The notes beneath the pieces are model-generated. The model searched no databases, was not told where the DNA came from, and worked only from the letters and a program-made list of their open reading frames with translations. A stretch of DNA of 64,000 nucleotides from the NCBI GenBank assembly GCA_964641395.1, contig CAZXKQ010000007.1, positions 1-64,000 on the forward strand, written 5' to 3'. Made by a program: the position numbers and the translations under genes. Below, piece by piece: positions 34,109 through 41,733 of this stretch; within the stretch, counting starts at the first letter, position 1, and each line of letters starts with the position of its first letter. The DNA is from CANQBR01 sp964641395. GTDB taxonomy: Bacteria > Bacillota > Negativicutes > Acidaminococcales > Acidaminococcaceae.

Positions 34109-34318
34109 TTATTCCACAACGGCCAGGACGGTGCCGGCGCTAACCCGGTCACCAGGCTGTACCTTGTACTCCTTAACCACGCCGGCTACGGGAGAGGGAA
34201 CCAGCTGTTTCATCTTCATAGCTTCCATGACGATCAAAACGTCCTTAACGTTTACCTTGTCGCCAACTTGCTTCTCAAAACGAACGATCTTGCCAGGTAC
34301 GCGGGATTTAATTTCCAT
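34109..34318 (-). CDS. madF: Malonate decarboxylase biotin carrier protein, copy 2 (promoter-distal)
   Basis: A 69-residue biotinyl domain with the MEAMKM biotinylation motif (residues 39-44; the lysine carries biotin) at a beta-turn between two half-barrel repeats. It carries CO2 from malonyl-ACP (via the MadC/D carboxytransferase) to MadB. Its amino acid sequence is identical to that of the neighbouring copy, and the genes differ only at synonymous positions. The start is the ATG at 34318 with GGAG upstream. Confidence 0.95.
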   Translation of the reverse strand: MEIKSRVPGKIVRFEKQVGDKVNVKDVLIVMEAMKMKQLVPSPVAGVVKEYKVQPGDRVSAGTVLAVVE

Positions 34319-34352
34319 AATGCTATCTCCTTTGCTACACAAACCCTGAGGC

Positions 34353-34562
34353 TTACTCTACAACGGCCAGGACGGTGCCGGCGCTAACCCGGTCACCAGG
34401 CTGTACCTTGTACTCTTTAACTACGCCAGCTACGGGAGAGGGAACTAATTGTTTCATCTTCATAGCTTCCATGACGATCAAAACGTCCTTAACGTTCACT
34501 TTGTCGCCCACTTGTTTCTCGAAACGAACGATTTTGCCAGGTACACGAGATTTGATTTCCAT
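34353..34562 (-). CDS. madF: Malonate decarboxylase biotin carrier protein, copy 1 (promoter-proximal)
   Basis: A 69-residue biotinyl domain, identical in protein sequence to the downstream copy 34 bp away, with MEAMKM at 39-44. The DNA differs at scattered third positions (for example CTCTTTAAC against CTCCTTAAC), which shows an old or gene-converted duplication rather than an assembly repeat. It is preceded by an AAGGAG site 14 bases after the mdcG stop. Confidence 0.95.
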   Translation of the reverse strand: MEIKSRVPGKIVRFEKQVGDKVNVKDVLIVMEAMKMKQLVPSPVAGVVKEYKVQPGDRVSAGTVLAVVE

Positions 34563-34576
34563 AATGCATGTCTCCT

Positions 34577-35263
34577 TTACTTTAAATATTCCAGCGTGTC
34601 CGCTTTGGACAGCAGTTGGACGTCTTCCATGCTCTTCCCTAACACCGTGCTGGTGTCCATGAAGAGCTCGACCAGCTTCACCCCGTAACCATTGGGCAGG
34701 TCCACCTCAAAGTCCAGACTCACTCCTAAGGAGGAGTGGCGGGCCTTGCTGTACAGCTCTTGCAAGCCTTCCAGGGGGGCGGACTGCACCAAGATGTCCA
34801 GGTCGGAAGCATCGTCAGTATAGGGCAGGCCGGTGGCCAGCTCCAAGGCGGCGGAGCCTAGGATGCCCACTTGCAAGCCTAGATCCACAGCTAGCTCAAA
34901 GACATTGGCGGCGGCCTCCAGGCAGTGGTTGCGGGGGGTCCAGTCCTCCTGGCCGTAGACCCGGCCCTGGAGCAGCTCGTAGGGGGTCACTACGGCCTCG
35001 ATGGCTGCTTCCTGGGCGTAGGCCGGCAGCCGCAGCCGCTGCTCCTCGACCCGTCCGTAGTGGACGAAGCCCAGGGGGACGGCCTGGGGCCGTTCCGGGG
35101 CCCGGCGCATAATGCCCGGTATGTCGGTGGGGCTCAGCAGCACCTCCCGCACCATGGCCAGGAAGGCCCCGCTGTAATGGGGGGCTGCCTCCTGGTAGAT
35201 GGCCCGGCGGCCTGCCTCTGTCACATAGGCTAGGTTGTGTCTCTTTAGCTTCGCTTTGTCCAT
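34577..35263 (-). CDS. mdcG: Phosphoribosyl-dephospho-CoA transferase (MdcG family, holo-ACP synthase)
   Basis: A 228-residue nucleotidyltransferase-like protein that attaches the 2'-(5''-phosphoribosyl)-3'-dephospho-CoA group to the serine of the malonate decarboxylase ACP. The GSAALE...DLDILV pattern (about residues 140-162) gives the polymerase-beta-type metal site. It overlaps madH by 19 bases. In Malonomonas rubra a gene in the corresponding position is called madK, as far as I recall. Confidence 0.85.
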   Translation of the reverse strand: MDKAKLKRHNLAYVTEAGRRAIYQEAAPHYSGAFLAMVREVLLSPTDIPGIMRRAPERPQAVPLGFVHYGRVEEQRLRLPAYAQEAAIEAVVTPYELLQGRVYGQEDWTPRNHCLEAAANVFELAVDLGLQVGILGSAALELATGLPYTDDASDLDILVQSAPLEGLQELYSKARHSSLGVSLDFEVDLPNGYGVKLVELFMDTSTVLGKSMEDVQLLSKADTLEYLK

Positions 35264-36345
35264 ACTGGGTCCGCCTTGCTGTTTTGTTGGTAATCCAGTT
35301 GGGCCTGCACCAAGTCGTCGAAGAACTTGGTCTTAGAAGGCTGGTCTAGCACATAGCCTGGCTGCTCCCGGCCGCTGGCTATGTAGTCGGGCCGCAGTTC
35401 CAGGATGGTCCGGGGAGCCTTCAATACTACGTCAGGGGCTATCTTCACCACCCTGCCCTTGATCCGCAGGATGGTGCGGGCTACCCGGCCCAGGGTGGTC
35501 TGGGAGGCCAGCTTGCTGGCCTTCACGATCACCTCGAACTCCGGATAGGTCCGCTCCCTTCGGTAGGTGATGATGGAGCCGGAGCGGTTGCAGACATGGC
35601 CGCTGCTGCTGACGGGGAAGCTGTCCCCCATAGGCAGGCCGCCTACCACCAGCTCGTAGAGCCCCTTGTTCCCCGGCAGGGGCAGCAGCTCCACGTCCTC
35701 CCGCAGAGGCACCCCGTCCAGGGCCAGCCAGCCGAACTCCTGGCAGCCGTACAGGTCGTGGACCTCTGCCTGCAGCACCTTCTGGGCGATGGGCAGCAGC
35801 TCTAGGTCCAGGGGAGTGCCGGCAGTGAGGAGGATGAGGCCCTGGGGCAGCTCGCCGGCCACCCCCATGTGCACCGCGTCCTCCAGGGCCGCCCGCAGGA
35901 AGGAGCTCTCCCCTACCACCACCCGGGGCTGCTGTTCGTAGAGGGCGGCCAAGAAGGCGTCCCGGCTGGAGCGGATCAAGAAGGACCACTCCAAGCCGTA
36001 GGCCCGCAGGGCCTCCCCGGCGAAAACGTTCACCAAGGGGGGGTAGGTCACCACCAGCCTGTCCCCCGGCCTCACCCCAGCCCGCCGCAGGGCCTCCTGG
36101 GAGGCTGCCAGCCGGGCCGGCAGCTCCGCATGGGTGATGCCTACGATGTTCTGGAAGGCCGAGGAACCGGTAGTGAAGGTGAGATAGCTTAGGTTGAGGG
36201 GGGTATGGACTTCCTCAATAACGTGAGCCGCCGTAGGGCCGGCTATGCCCTTGTCCGCCAAGGAGCGGCGGGGCATTTCCCCCATGGTGGGGGCAGAGCC
36301 GAAGTCTTTGACTAATGCGCTTATTTCTTGCAGGATGCTGGCCAT
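35245..36345 (-). CDS. madH: MadH-like ACP-SH:acetate ligase (adenylate-forming)
   Basis: A 366-residue adenylate-forming-enzyme relative. LTFTTGSSA (about 55-63) corresponds to the ATP-binding A3 motif and DLYGCQEFG (about 197-205) to motif A5. MadH of Malonomonas rubra acetylates the free thiol of the decarboxylase ACP to start the catalytic cycle; after this, acetyl is exchanged for malonyl. The protein is shorter than acetyl-CoA synthetases, as expected for MadH. It lies between madD and mdcG. Confidence 0.85.
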   Translation of the reverse strand: MASILQEISALVKDFGSAPTMGEMPRRSLADKGIAGPTAAHVIEEVHTPLNLSYLTFTTGSSAFQNIVGITHAELPARLAASQEALRRAGVRPGDRLVVTYPPLVNVFAGEALRAYGLEWSFLIRSSRDAFLAALYEQQPRVVVGESSFLRAALEDAVHMGVAGELPQGLILLTAGTPLDLELLPIAQKVLQAEVHDLYGCQEFGWLALDGVPLREDVELLPLPGNKGLYELVVGGLPMGDSFPVSSSGHVCNRSGSIITYRRERTYPEFEVIVKASKLASQTTLGRVARTILRIKGRVVKIAPDVVLKAPRTILELRPDYIASGREQPGYVLDQPSKTKFFDDLVQAQLDYQQNSKADPVWTKRS

Positions 36346-36369
36346 ACTACCCCTGTTTCCTCCTTAAGC

Positions 36370-37260
36370 TTAAGCGTTGAGATACTTGTCAGCCACAGCG
36401 GCGAACTCTTCGTTCATCTTGGCGATGGCCTTCAGCCGCTGTACCCGGCCGCCCCGCTGGTCGCCTAAGAGGCCGCGGCCCCAGGGGCCTAGCTTCTCGT
36501 ACTCGCCGGCGGCCTTCAGGGCTGCCACCTCTTTCACATGCTTGGCGATGACCGGCCGCATGTCTTCTACCTTCTCCACGATCTCCTGCACGCCGCCTAG
36601 GTTGTAGAAGAAGTCTACGCCGGGGGCGAAGACCGGGTTAACCTTGGACAGCTCTTCCAGGCGCTCGATGTCCATCTTGGTGATACGGGAGATGGAGGTG
36701 ATAGGCATTACGTGGATCATGGTGCCGAAGTCCTTGGAGAGGGCCAGGATGTGGTCGGCCTGGAGGCCGTGGCACAGGAAGGCGCCGGAGATGGCACGGC
36801 CGATAACCATGGCGATAACCGGATGGCCGGCCTTGCGGGCTTCAGCCAGGGCCAGCTGGTAGCCGCCGGTGGACTTGTTCATGCCGGCGATCTCTTCCAT
36901 CTTGCCAGGGCCGTTGCCTGGGGTGTCGACGATGAGGATCAGGGGCCGTTTCTCTGCCAGGGGCTTGTCAGCATCGGCTTCCATGCTGCGATAAACAGCG
37001 GTAGCCATCTTGTAGCCCTCTTCCAGGCCGATTACGCCGCCGAAAACTACTGGGAAGCGCTCGTTGAAGGCGTACGCGTCGTTGGCGATAACGGTGCAGG
37101 TGGTGCCCTCTAACTTAGCGGTACCTACTACGCTGCCAGGACCGTACTCAGGATCGAAGTCTGCATCGCCTACTTTGTTCTCTACGAAAGTGCCCTCGTC
37201 CACAATCATCTCGATTGCGTCACGACCGCGGCCTATCATAGTGTTGTCCATTTCATCCAT
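36370..37260 (-). CDS. madD: Malonate decarboxylase carboxytransferase subunit MadD
   Basis: A 296-residue crotonase-fold carboxyltransferase subunit with the GPGKMEEIAGMNKSTGGYQ segment and HPVIAMVIGRAISGAFLCHG. Together with MadC it moves the carboxyl group from malonyl-ACP to biotin on MadF. It corresponds to the gamma (MdcE-type) chain of soluble malonate decarboxylases. It follows madC by 18 bp. Confidence 0.93.
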   Translation of the reverse strand: MDEMDNTMIGRGRDAIEMIVDEGTFVENKVGDADFDPEYGPGSVVGTAKLEGTTCTVIANDAYAFNERFPVVFGGVIGLEEGYKMATAVYRSMEADADKPLAEKRPLILIVDTPGNGPGKMEEIAGMNKSTGGYQLALAEARKAGHPVIAMVIGRAISGAFLCHGLQADHILALSKDFGTMIHVMPITSISRITKMDIERLEELSKVNPVFAPGVDFFYNLGGVQEIVEKVEDMRPVIAKHVKEVAALKAAGEYEKLGPWGRGLLGDQRGGRVQRLKAIAKMNEEFAAVADKYLNA

Positions 37261-37278
37261 CTTCGTTACCTCCTCGCT

Positions 37279-38238
37279 TTAGGGGCGTACCCTGCGTTTA
37301 ACGACTTTCAGGAATTCCTCGGTAGTCAGTTCGGGGAGTTCAGCCGGGTTCTCGTTGCCGTAGTACTTCCACAGGTCCATGGAATCCTTGGGCTGCATAT
37401 CGCCTACCAGCTTAACCAGGCCTTGCTGCTCCTGCACTAGCTTCAGGGAGCCGATGCGGCGCATAGCTTCGATCTCTTCCATGCTCTTGCCGGCTACGTC
37501 GGCCAGGGCGGCGTGGAAGGCGCCGATCTGATCCTCTACCAGGTAGTTGCAGTCGCCGATGATGTATTTGTGCTTGGCGCCGGTGGTGCGGTATACCAGG
37601 GCCTTGTTGGAAGCGTCGAACTCTTCCTTGCCCATCTCCTGCTCGATAACCTCAGGACCGGTGAGGCCGATACGGCCCTCCTCGTTCATGATGATTACGT
37701 CAGTGGCGGCGGCTACGAAGCCCATGCCGCCGAAGCAGCCCACCTTGGAGCCTACTACGGACACTACAGGGAGTTTCTTGCGGCAGTCTTGGAAGGCGTC
37801 CATAACCTCTGCATGGGCCAGCAGGCCGGCATTGGCCTCGTGGAGGCGTACGCCGCCGGTCTCGAAGGAGATGACCACCATGGGACGGCGCTCTGCGTAA
37901 TCCTCGGGATGGGCGGCCTTGATCTCCTCAGCAGCCTTCAGGGCCAGGCGGATGGAGCCTACCATCTTGGCGCCGTTCACCTCGCCGATGGCGCCGCCGA
38001 TGAACTTGCCTTCCATGGAGATTACGAAGACAGGGTGCTTGCCGATGAGGCCGACGCCGGTAACGGTGCCGTCATCGAACTCTACAGCGGTGCCCAGTAC
38101 TGGCAGATGGGGGCTCATGAAGCGGTCTAGGGGCCCTAACAGTTCGGTAAAGCTACCCTTATCCACCATGCCGATGGCCCGTTCCCGAGCATTGGCATCA
38201 AAGAAACTGCTGGTCTCTAACTCATTCCAGGATTTCAT
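37279..38238 (-). CDS. madC: Malonate decarboxylase carboxytransferase subunit MadC
   Basis: A 319-residue crotonase-fold subunit with FETGGVRLHEANAGLLAHAEV and VGSKVGCFGGMGFVAAATD, typical of the beta (MdcD-type) chain and of the MadC carboxytransferase half. It forms a heterodimeric carboxytransferase with MadD. It is two bases from madE. Confidence 0.93.
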   Translation of the reverse strand: MKSWNELETSSFFDANARERAIGMVDKGSFTELLGPLDRFMSPHLPVLGTAVEFDDGTVTGVGLIGKHPVFVISMEGKFIGGAIGEVNGAKMVGSIRLALKAAEEIKAAHPEDYAERRPMVVISFETGGVRLHEANAGLLAHAEVMDAFQDCRKKLPVVSVVGSKVGCFGGMGFVAAATDVIIMNEEGRIGLTGPEVIEQEMGKEEFDASNKALVYRTTGAKHKYIIGDCNYLVEDQIGAFHAALADVAGKSMEEIEAMRRIGSLKLVQEQQGLVKLVGDMQPKDSMDLWKYYGNENPAELPELTTEEFLKVVKRRVRP

Positions 38239-38240
38239 TC

Positions 38241-38567
38241 TTACTCAGCCTCCTCTTGTTGTGCTTCTGCCAGGGCCTGACGCAAGCGCATGTACACTAC
38301 GATGGGGGTGGCGTTGTCATCGTTGATCTCGATGCTGATGTTGCCTACGCCGGTATCGTTGACGAATTTGGCCAGCATCCGCTCCCAAACTTGGTCGAAG
38401 CCTTTAACGGGGGTGATGACCTTGGCCTTCACGTCGCCGCCGAGGTCCTTCTTCTCCATCAATACTTCCAGGTCGCCGCTGCCGGTCACCCCTAGGTGGG
38501 ACCAAGCCTTGGCAATGCCTTGGGTAGCTTCGGATTTGAAAGAAAATTCTAAAGTTTGTAATGCCAC
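38241..38567 (-). CDS. madE: Malonate decarboxylase acyl carrier protein
   Basis: A 108-residue acyl carrier protein of the MdcC/MadE type. The serine in VTGSGDLEVL (Ser30) is the expected attachment site of the phosphoribosyl-dephospho-CoA arm installed by MdcB and MdcG. It carries the acetyl/malonyl thioester between MadA and MadC/D. It lies 15 bp downstream of madA. Confidence 0.92.
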   Translation of the reverse strand: MALQTLEFSFKSEATQGIAKAWSHLGVTGSGDLEVLMEKKDLGGDVKAKVITPVKGFDQVWERMLAKFVNDTGVGNISIEINDDNATPIVVYMRLRQALAEAQQEEAE

Positions 38568-38582
38568 TTTACTCTCCTCCTC

Positions 38583-40256
38583 TTACCAGTTCCTGAATTT
38601 AGCAGGCGGATTGTAAAGACCGCCAGACCATTCTACCAAGTCATGAACGTTCTTGGCTGCCAGCATGGACCGAGTGGCCTTGGTGATGTCGATGCCCAGG
38701 TCGGCCGGAGTCTTGATGATGCCGGCTTCCCGCAGGCGTTTGGTCTCCTTGGGATCGGCCTTCAGGCCTACTTCGGTGAAGCCTGCGATGCCCCGGATGG
38801 CGGCGGTGCGCTCGTCCATGGTGCGGCACTTGTGCAGGTAGGCAATGCCTTCCTCGGTGATGACGTGGGTCAGGTCGTCGCCGTAGATCATAACCGGCTC
38901 AATGGCCAGGTTGGCGTTCTTAGCCAGCTTGAAGGCGTCCAGCTCCTCTACGAAGCCAGGGGCCAGCTTCTCCCGGAAGGTCTCGGCCAGCTGTACTACC
39001 AGCCGTTTGCCCCGGTGTACAGGGCCCCACATCTGCTCCTTGATGCCGTACTCTTCGCCGCATTTCAGCCAGGCGTAGGAGGAATGACGACGGCCCTTAG
39101 GATCGCAGCCCATGTTGGGGGCGCCGCCGAAGCCTGCTACCCGGTTGGCGGTAGCGGTGGAGGAGTTGCCGTAGGGGTCGATCTGCAGGGTGCCGCCGAT
39201 GAACATATCGATGGCATAGTGGCCTGCAGTCTGGGAGAAGGCCCGGTTGGAACGCATGGAGCCGTCAGGCCCTACGAAGAAGATGTCGCTGCGGGCGGCT
39301 ACATAGTCTTCCATGCCCAGCTCGCCGCCGAAGCAGTGAACCGACTCTACCCAGCCGGTCTCGATGGCGGGGATGAGGGAGGGATGGGGGTTGAGGATGA
39401 AGTTCTTGCAGATCTTCCCCTTCAGGCCCAGCTGCTCGCCGTAGGTGGGCAGCAGCAGCTCGATGGCGGCGGTATCGAAGCCGATGCCGTGGTTCATGGA
39501 CTCTACCTGGTACTCCCCGTAGATGCCCTTGATGGCCATCATGCCCTTCAGTACCTGGGCGTCGGTGATGAGGGCCGGGTCGCGGGTGAAGAGGGGCTCG
39601 ATATAGAAGGGTTTGGGAGACTGGATGACAAAGTCTACCCAGTCGGCAGGAATGTCCACCCGGGGCAGCTTGTCCACGATCTGGTTAACCTGCACTACTA
39701 CGATGCCTTGGCGGAACTTGGTGGCTTCCACGATGGCAGGAGTATCCTCAGTGCTGAAGCCGGTGAAGAGGTTGCCGTCCCGGTCGGCCATGGTGGCGGC
39801 TACCAGGGCTACCTTAGGAGTCAGATCCAGGAAGTAACGGCCATACAGCTCTAGGTAGGTGTGGATGGCGCCTAGCTCTAGCTTGCCAGACTGGAGGAAC
39901 TCGGCGATGCGGCCGGCCTGGGGGCCGGAGAAGGACATGTCCAGCTTCTTGGCGATGCCTTTTTCGAACACGTCCAGGTGCTCAGGCAGGGTCAGTACCG
40001 ACTGAACCATGTGCAGATCATGCACCTTGCCCGGATCAACCTGGCACAGGCACTTGGCCAGGAAGTCGGCCTGCTTCTGGTTGTTGCCCTCGATGTTGAC
40101 CTTGTCAAAAGGCTTGATCACGGTCTCCAGCAAGGCGACTGCGTCCTTGGCATCCACGATCTTGCCTTCCTTAACCAGCGGAGCTGCTGCGCTAAGGCGG
40201 GCCAGGGTGTCTTTCTTGCGAGTATCCCACTCACGAGTGACTTTTTGAAACTCCAT
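38583..40256 (-). CDS. madA: Malonate decarboxylase alpha subunit (acetyl-ACP:malonate ACP transferase)
   Basis: A 557-residue family I CoA-transferase-like protein that exchanges acetyl for malonyl on the ACP. FGGAPNMGCDPKGRRHSS and AGRIAEFLQSG are MdcA/MadA landmarks. An AAAGGAGAG site lies nine bases before the ATG. It is preceded by an intrinsic terminator and by hutP, so its expression, and that of all genes downstream, is probably controlled by antitermination. Confidence 0.95.
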   Translation of the reverse strand: MEFQKVTREWDTRKKDTLARLSAAAPLVKEGKIVDAKDAVALLETVIKPFDKVNIEGNNQKQADFLAKCLCQVDPGKVHDLHMVQSVLTLPEHLDVFEKGIAKKLDMSFSGPQAGRIAEFLQSGKLELGAIHTYLELYGRYFLDLTPKVALVAATMADRDGNLFTGFSTEDTPAIVEATKFRQGIVVVQVNQIVDKLPRVDIPADWVDFVIQSPKPFYIEPLFTRDPALITDAQVLKGMMAIKGIYGEYQVESMNHGIGFDTAAIELLLPTYGEQLGLKGKICKNFILNPHPSLIPAIETGWVESVHCFGGELGMEDYVAARSDIFFVGPDGSMRSNRAFSQTAGHYAIDMFIGGTLQIDPYGNSSTATANRVAGFGGAPNMGCDPKGRRHSSYAWLKCGEEYGIKEQMWGPVHRGKRLVVQLAETFREKLAPGFVEELDAFKLAKNANLAIEPVMIYGDDLTHVITEEGIAYLHKCRTMDERTAAIRGIAGFTEVGLKADPKETKRLREAGIIKTPADLGIDITKATRSMLAAKNVHDLVEWSGGLYNPPAKFRNW

Positions 40257-40304
40257 TACGGTCTCTCCTTTCTGAACTATAAAAACTCCTTAATCTAAGA
40301 ACCG

Positions 40305-40353
40305 CAAAAAAGCAAAAGAGAGACCTAGGCGGGTGGTGCCGCTTATTCTCTCT
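40305..40353 (-). terminator. Intrinsic terminator/attenuator between hutP and madA
   Basis: On the minus strand AGAGAGA pairs with TCTCTCT and an inner GCGG with CCGC, followed by TTTGCTTTTTT. It lies 42 bases after the hutP stop and 50 bases before madA. CCGCAA just after the hutP stop (40389-40394) is complementary to TTGCGG just after the T-tract (40302-40307), so an alternative fold that spans the terminator is conceivable. Confidence 0.8.
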
Positions 40354-40394
40354 CATATGCCACTATGAAGTTGTGGAATAGCTGCCTCTTGCGG

Positions 40395-40841
40395 TTAGAT
40401 GTGCATAATACCCAGTCCCGCCCGCTCATGATTAGTCATGTAGTGGAGGGCGGATAGGCCGAACATGGCCACTGCCAGCCAGTGCTCGTCCCTGGCGATG
40501 ACCACCTTCATGGCCAGGCTGCTGGTACGGCTGACGCTGATCAGTATGCCCTTCTTGGCCTCTTCGGTGGCGTGGACCAGGGCGTGGATCTCGTTGCTCT
40601 GCTTGGCGATGATGCCGCCGTTGAGGCCGGCGCCTACCACCGCCTTGATGACCTTTTCATCGAACTCGTTAAAGCTGTTCCTGGCACCGACTTCGGTAAC
40701 CACCACCCTGTAACCCAGCCGCACAGCCGCATCCTTCAGCCGCTGCTCGTCCAGCAGGGTCTTGCTCAAGGCGATGAGCATAGCTGCAGAGCCTACGCCT
40801 CTGATACTATTGGTGATAAAATCTGAGGTACTGGTACTCAT
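40395..40841 (-). CDS. hutP: HutP-family RNA-binding antiterminator
   Basis: A 148-residue protein, the same length as Bacillus subtilis HutP and alignable by eye over its C-terminal two thirds. The EIHALVHATEEAKKG motif (85-99) matches ESHALYHATMEALHG of HutP, and the terminus NHERAGLGIMHI matches EHETFGVGINHI. His86, His90 and His138 are counterparts of the residues that bind Mg2+ and L-histidine in the Bacillus protein (from memory). HutP binds spaced UAG triplets and prevents termination in the hut leader. Here no hut genes are present; the gene sits inside the malonate decarboxylase operon, directly before a terminator and madA. The start has GGGGAGGAG upstream; the long open frame upstream lies in the birA-hutP gap. 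Confidence 0.9.
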   Translation of the reverse strand: MSTSTSDFITNSIRGVGSAAMLIALSKTLLDEQRLKDAAVRLGYRVVVTEVGARNSFNEFDEKVIKAVVGAGLNGGIIAKQSNEIHALVHATEEAKKGILISVSRTSSLAMKVVIARDEHWLAVAMFGLSALHYMTNHERAGLGIMHI

Positions 40842-40936
40842 AGTAGCATGCTCCTCCCCGCCGTCAGGCGGCTGAATGTGAGGGCGGCGCTTGCTCAGAA
40901 GCCGGCCAGGCTCTAGGCCGGGCTGGCGCTTCTCAG

Positions 40937-41677
40937 TCAACGCAGCTTGATTTCGCCAAAGTTGAAGGTGCGCACAGGGCCTCCCTCCTCCTGGATCAGG
41001 ATGGCCCCGGCAGGGTCGATGTCCAGGGCCCTGCCCCGGCACAGCTCCTCCTCATCATCCCAGACCCGGACGCTGCTCCCCAGGGTGCAGTTGAGCTGCC
41101 GCCACCGCTCCAGCATGGGGGCCGCTCCCTGGGCCAGCCACTCCTCATAGAGGGGGGCGAAGCGCTGCAGGATGGCCTCCAGCACCTGCCGGGGAGCCAG
41201 CTTGATGCCGGTCTCCAGCAGCAGCGAGGTGGCGATGGCAGCCAGGTCCGAGGGAAGGTCCTGGGCTGCGAGGGCTACATTGACGCCGATGCCGATTACC
41301 ACGTAGTCTATGCCCGTCTCGTCCAAGGCCAGCTCAGAGAGGATGCCGCACAGCTTCCGCCCCTGCCAGAGGAGGTCGTTGGGCCACTTGATCCGCACCT
41401 GGTCCGTGCCGTAGAGGCTGTTGAGGGCCTCTGCTACCGCAACGCCGGCCAGCAGGGTGAGCTGGGCGGCGCAGTCCGGATTGATAGCAGGGCGCAGGAT
41501 CAGGGAGAAGTAGAGGCCGCCCTGGGGGGAGAAGAAGCTTCTGGCCAACCGCCCCTTGCCGCCGCTCTGCCGGGCAGCGACTATGACGGTGCCGTCGGCC
41601 GCCCCCTGGGAGGCGGCAGCCGCGGCAGTGCTATTAGTGGATGCTAGCAGGTCATAAAAGCGTAGTTGGAAATCCAT
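40937..41677 (-). CDS. birA: Biotin--protein ligase without DNA-binding domain
   Basis: A 246-residue class I biotin ligase. STNSTAAAAA near the start, GGKGRLARSFFSPQGGLYFS (biotinyl-AMP site, about residues 40-59) and KWPNDLLWQGRKLCGIL are family signatures; a C-terminal SH3-like domain ends the protein. The N-terminal helix-turn-helix of regulatory BirA is absent, so it is purely catalytic. It presumably biotinylates the MadF carriers of this operon. ATG at 41677 with GGAG upstream is preferred over the one five codons earlier. Confidence 0.94.
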   Translation of the reverse strand: MDFQLRFYDLLASTNSTAAAAASQGAADGTVIVAARQSGGKGRLARSFFSPQGGLYFSLILRPAINPDCAAQLTLLAGVAVAEALNSLYGTDQVRIKWPNDLLWQGRKLCGILSELALDETGIDYVVIGIGVNVALAAQDLPSDLAAIATSLLLETGIKLAPRQVLEAILQRFAPLYEEWLAQGAAPMLERWRQLNCTLGSSVRVWDDEEELCRGRALDIDPAGAILIQEEGGPVRTFNFGEIKLR

Positions 41678-41693
41678 GGCTCCACATGCCAAG

Positions 41694-41713
41694 GCCGCAG
41701 CCTAGGCTGCGGC
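41694..41713. other. Perfect 20-bp palindrome between madB and birA
   Basis: GCCGCAGCCTAGGCTGCGGC, without a T-tract on the minus strand and so not a terminator. As RNA it could be a processing or stabilising hairpin; as DNA a protein-binding site. Confidence 0.5.
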
Positions 41714-41733
41714 AGAAAAACTGGGTACTGCCC

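Noticed and set aside
34109..34562. Assembly artefact producing two madF copies
   Set aside because: The copies differ at several synonymous positions and in flanking sequence, so they are two real loci in the sequence as given.
38583..40256. Citrate lyase alpha or glutaconate CoA-transferase
   Set aside because: Same superfamily, but the MdcA/MadA-specific segments and the surrounding madE, C, D, H and mdcG genes identify malonate decarboxylase.
40317..40353. T-box-like GGGTGGTGCCGC on the plus strand between hutP and madA
   Set aside because: It is simply the complement of the intrinsic terminator; no plus-strand gene follows, and no stem I or specifier loop is present.
41694..41713. Terminator between madB and birA
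   Set aside because: The stem is perfect, but no T-tract follows on the minus strand.
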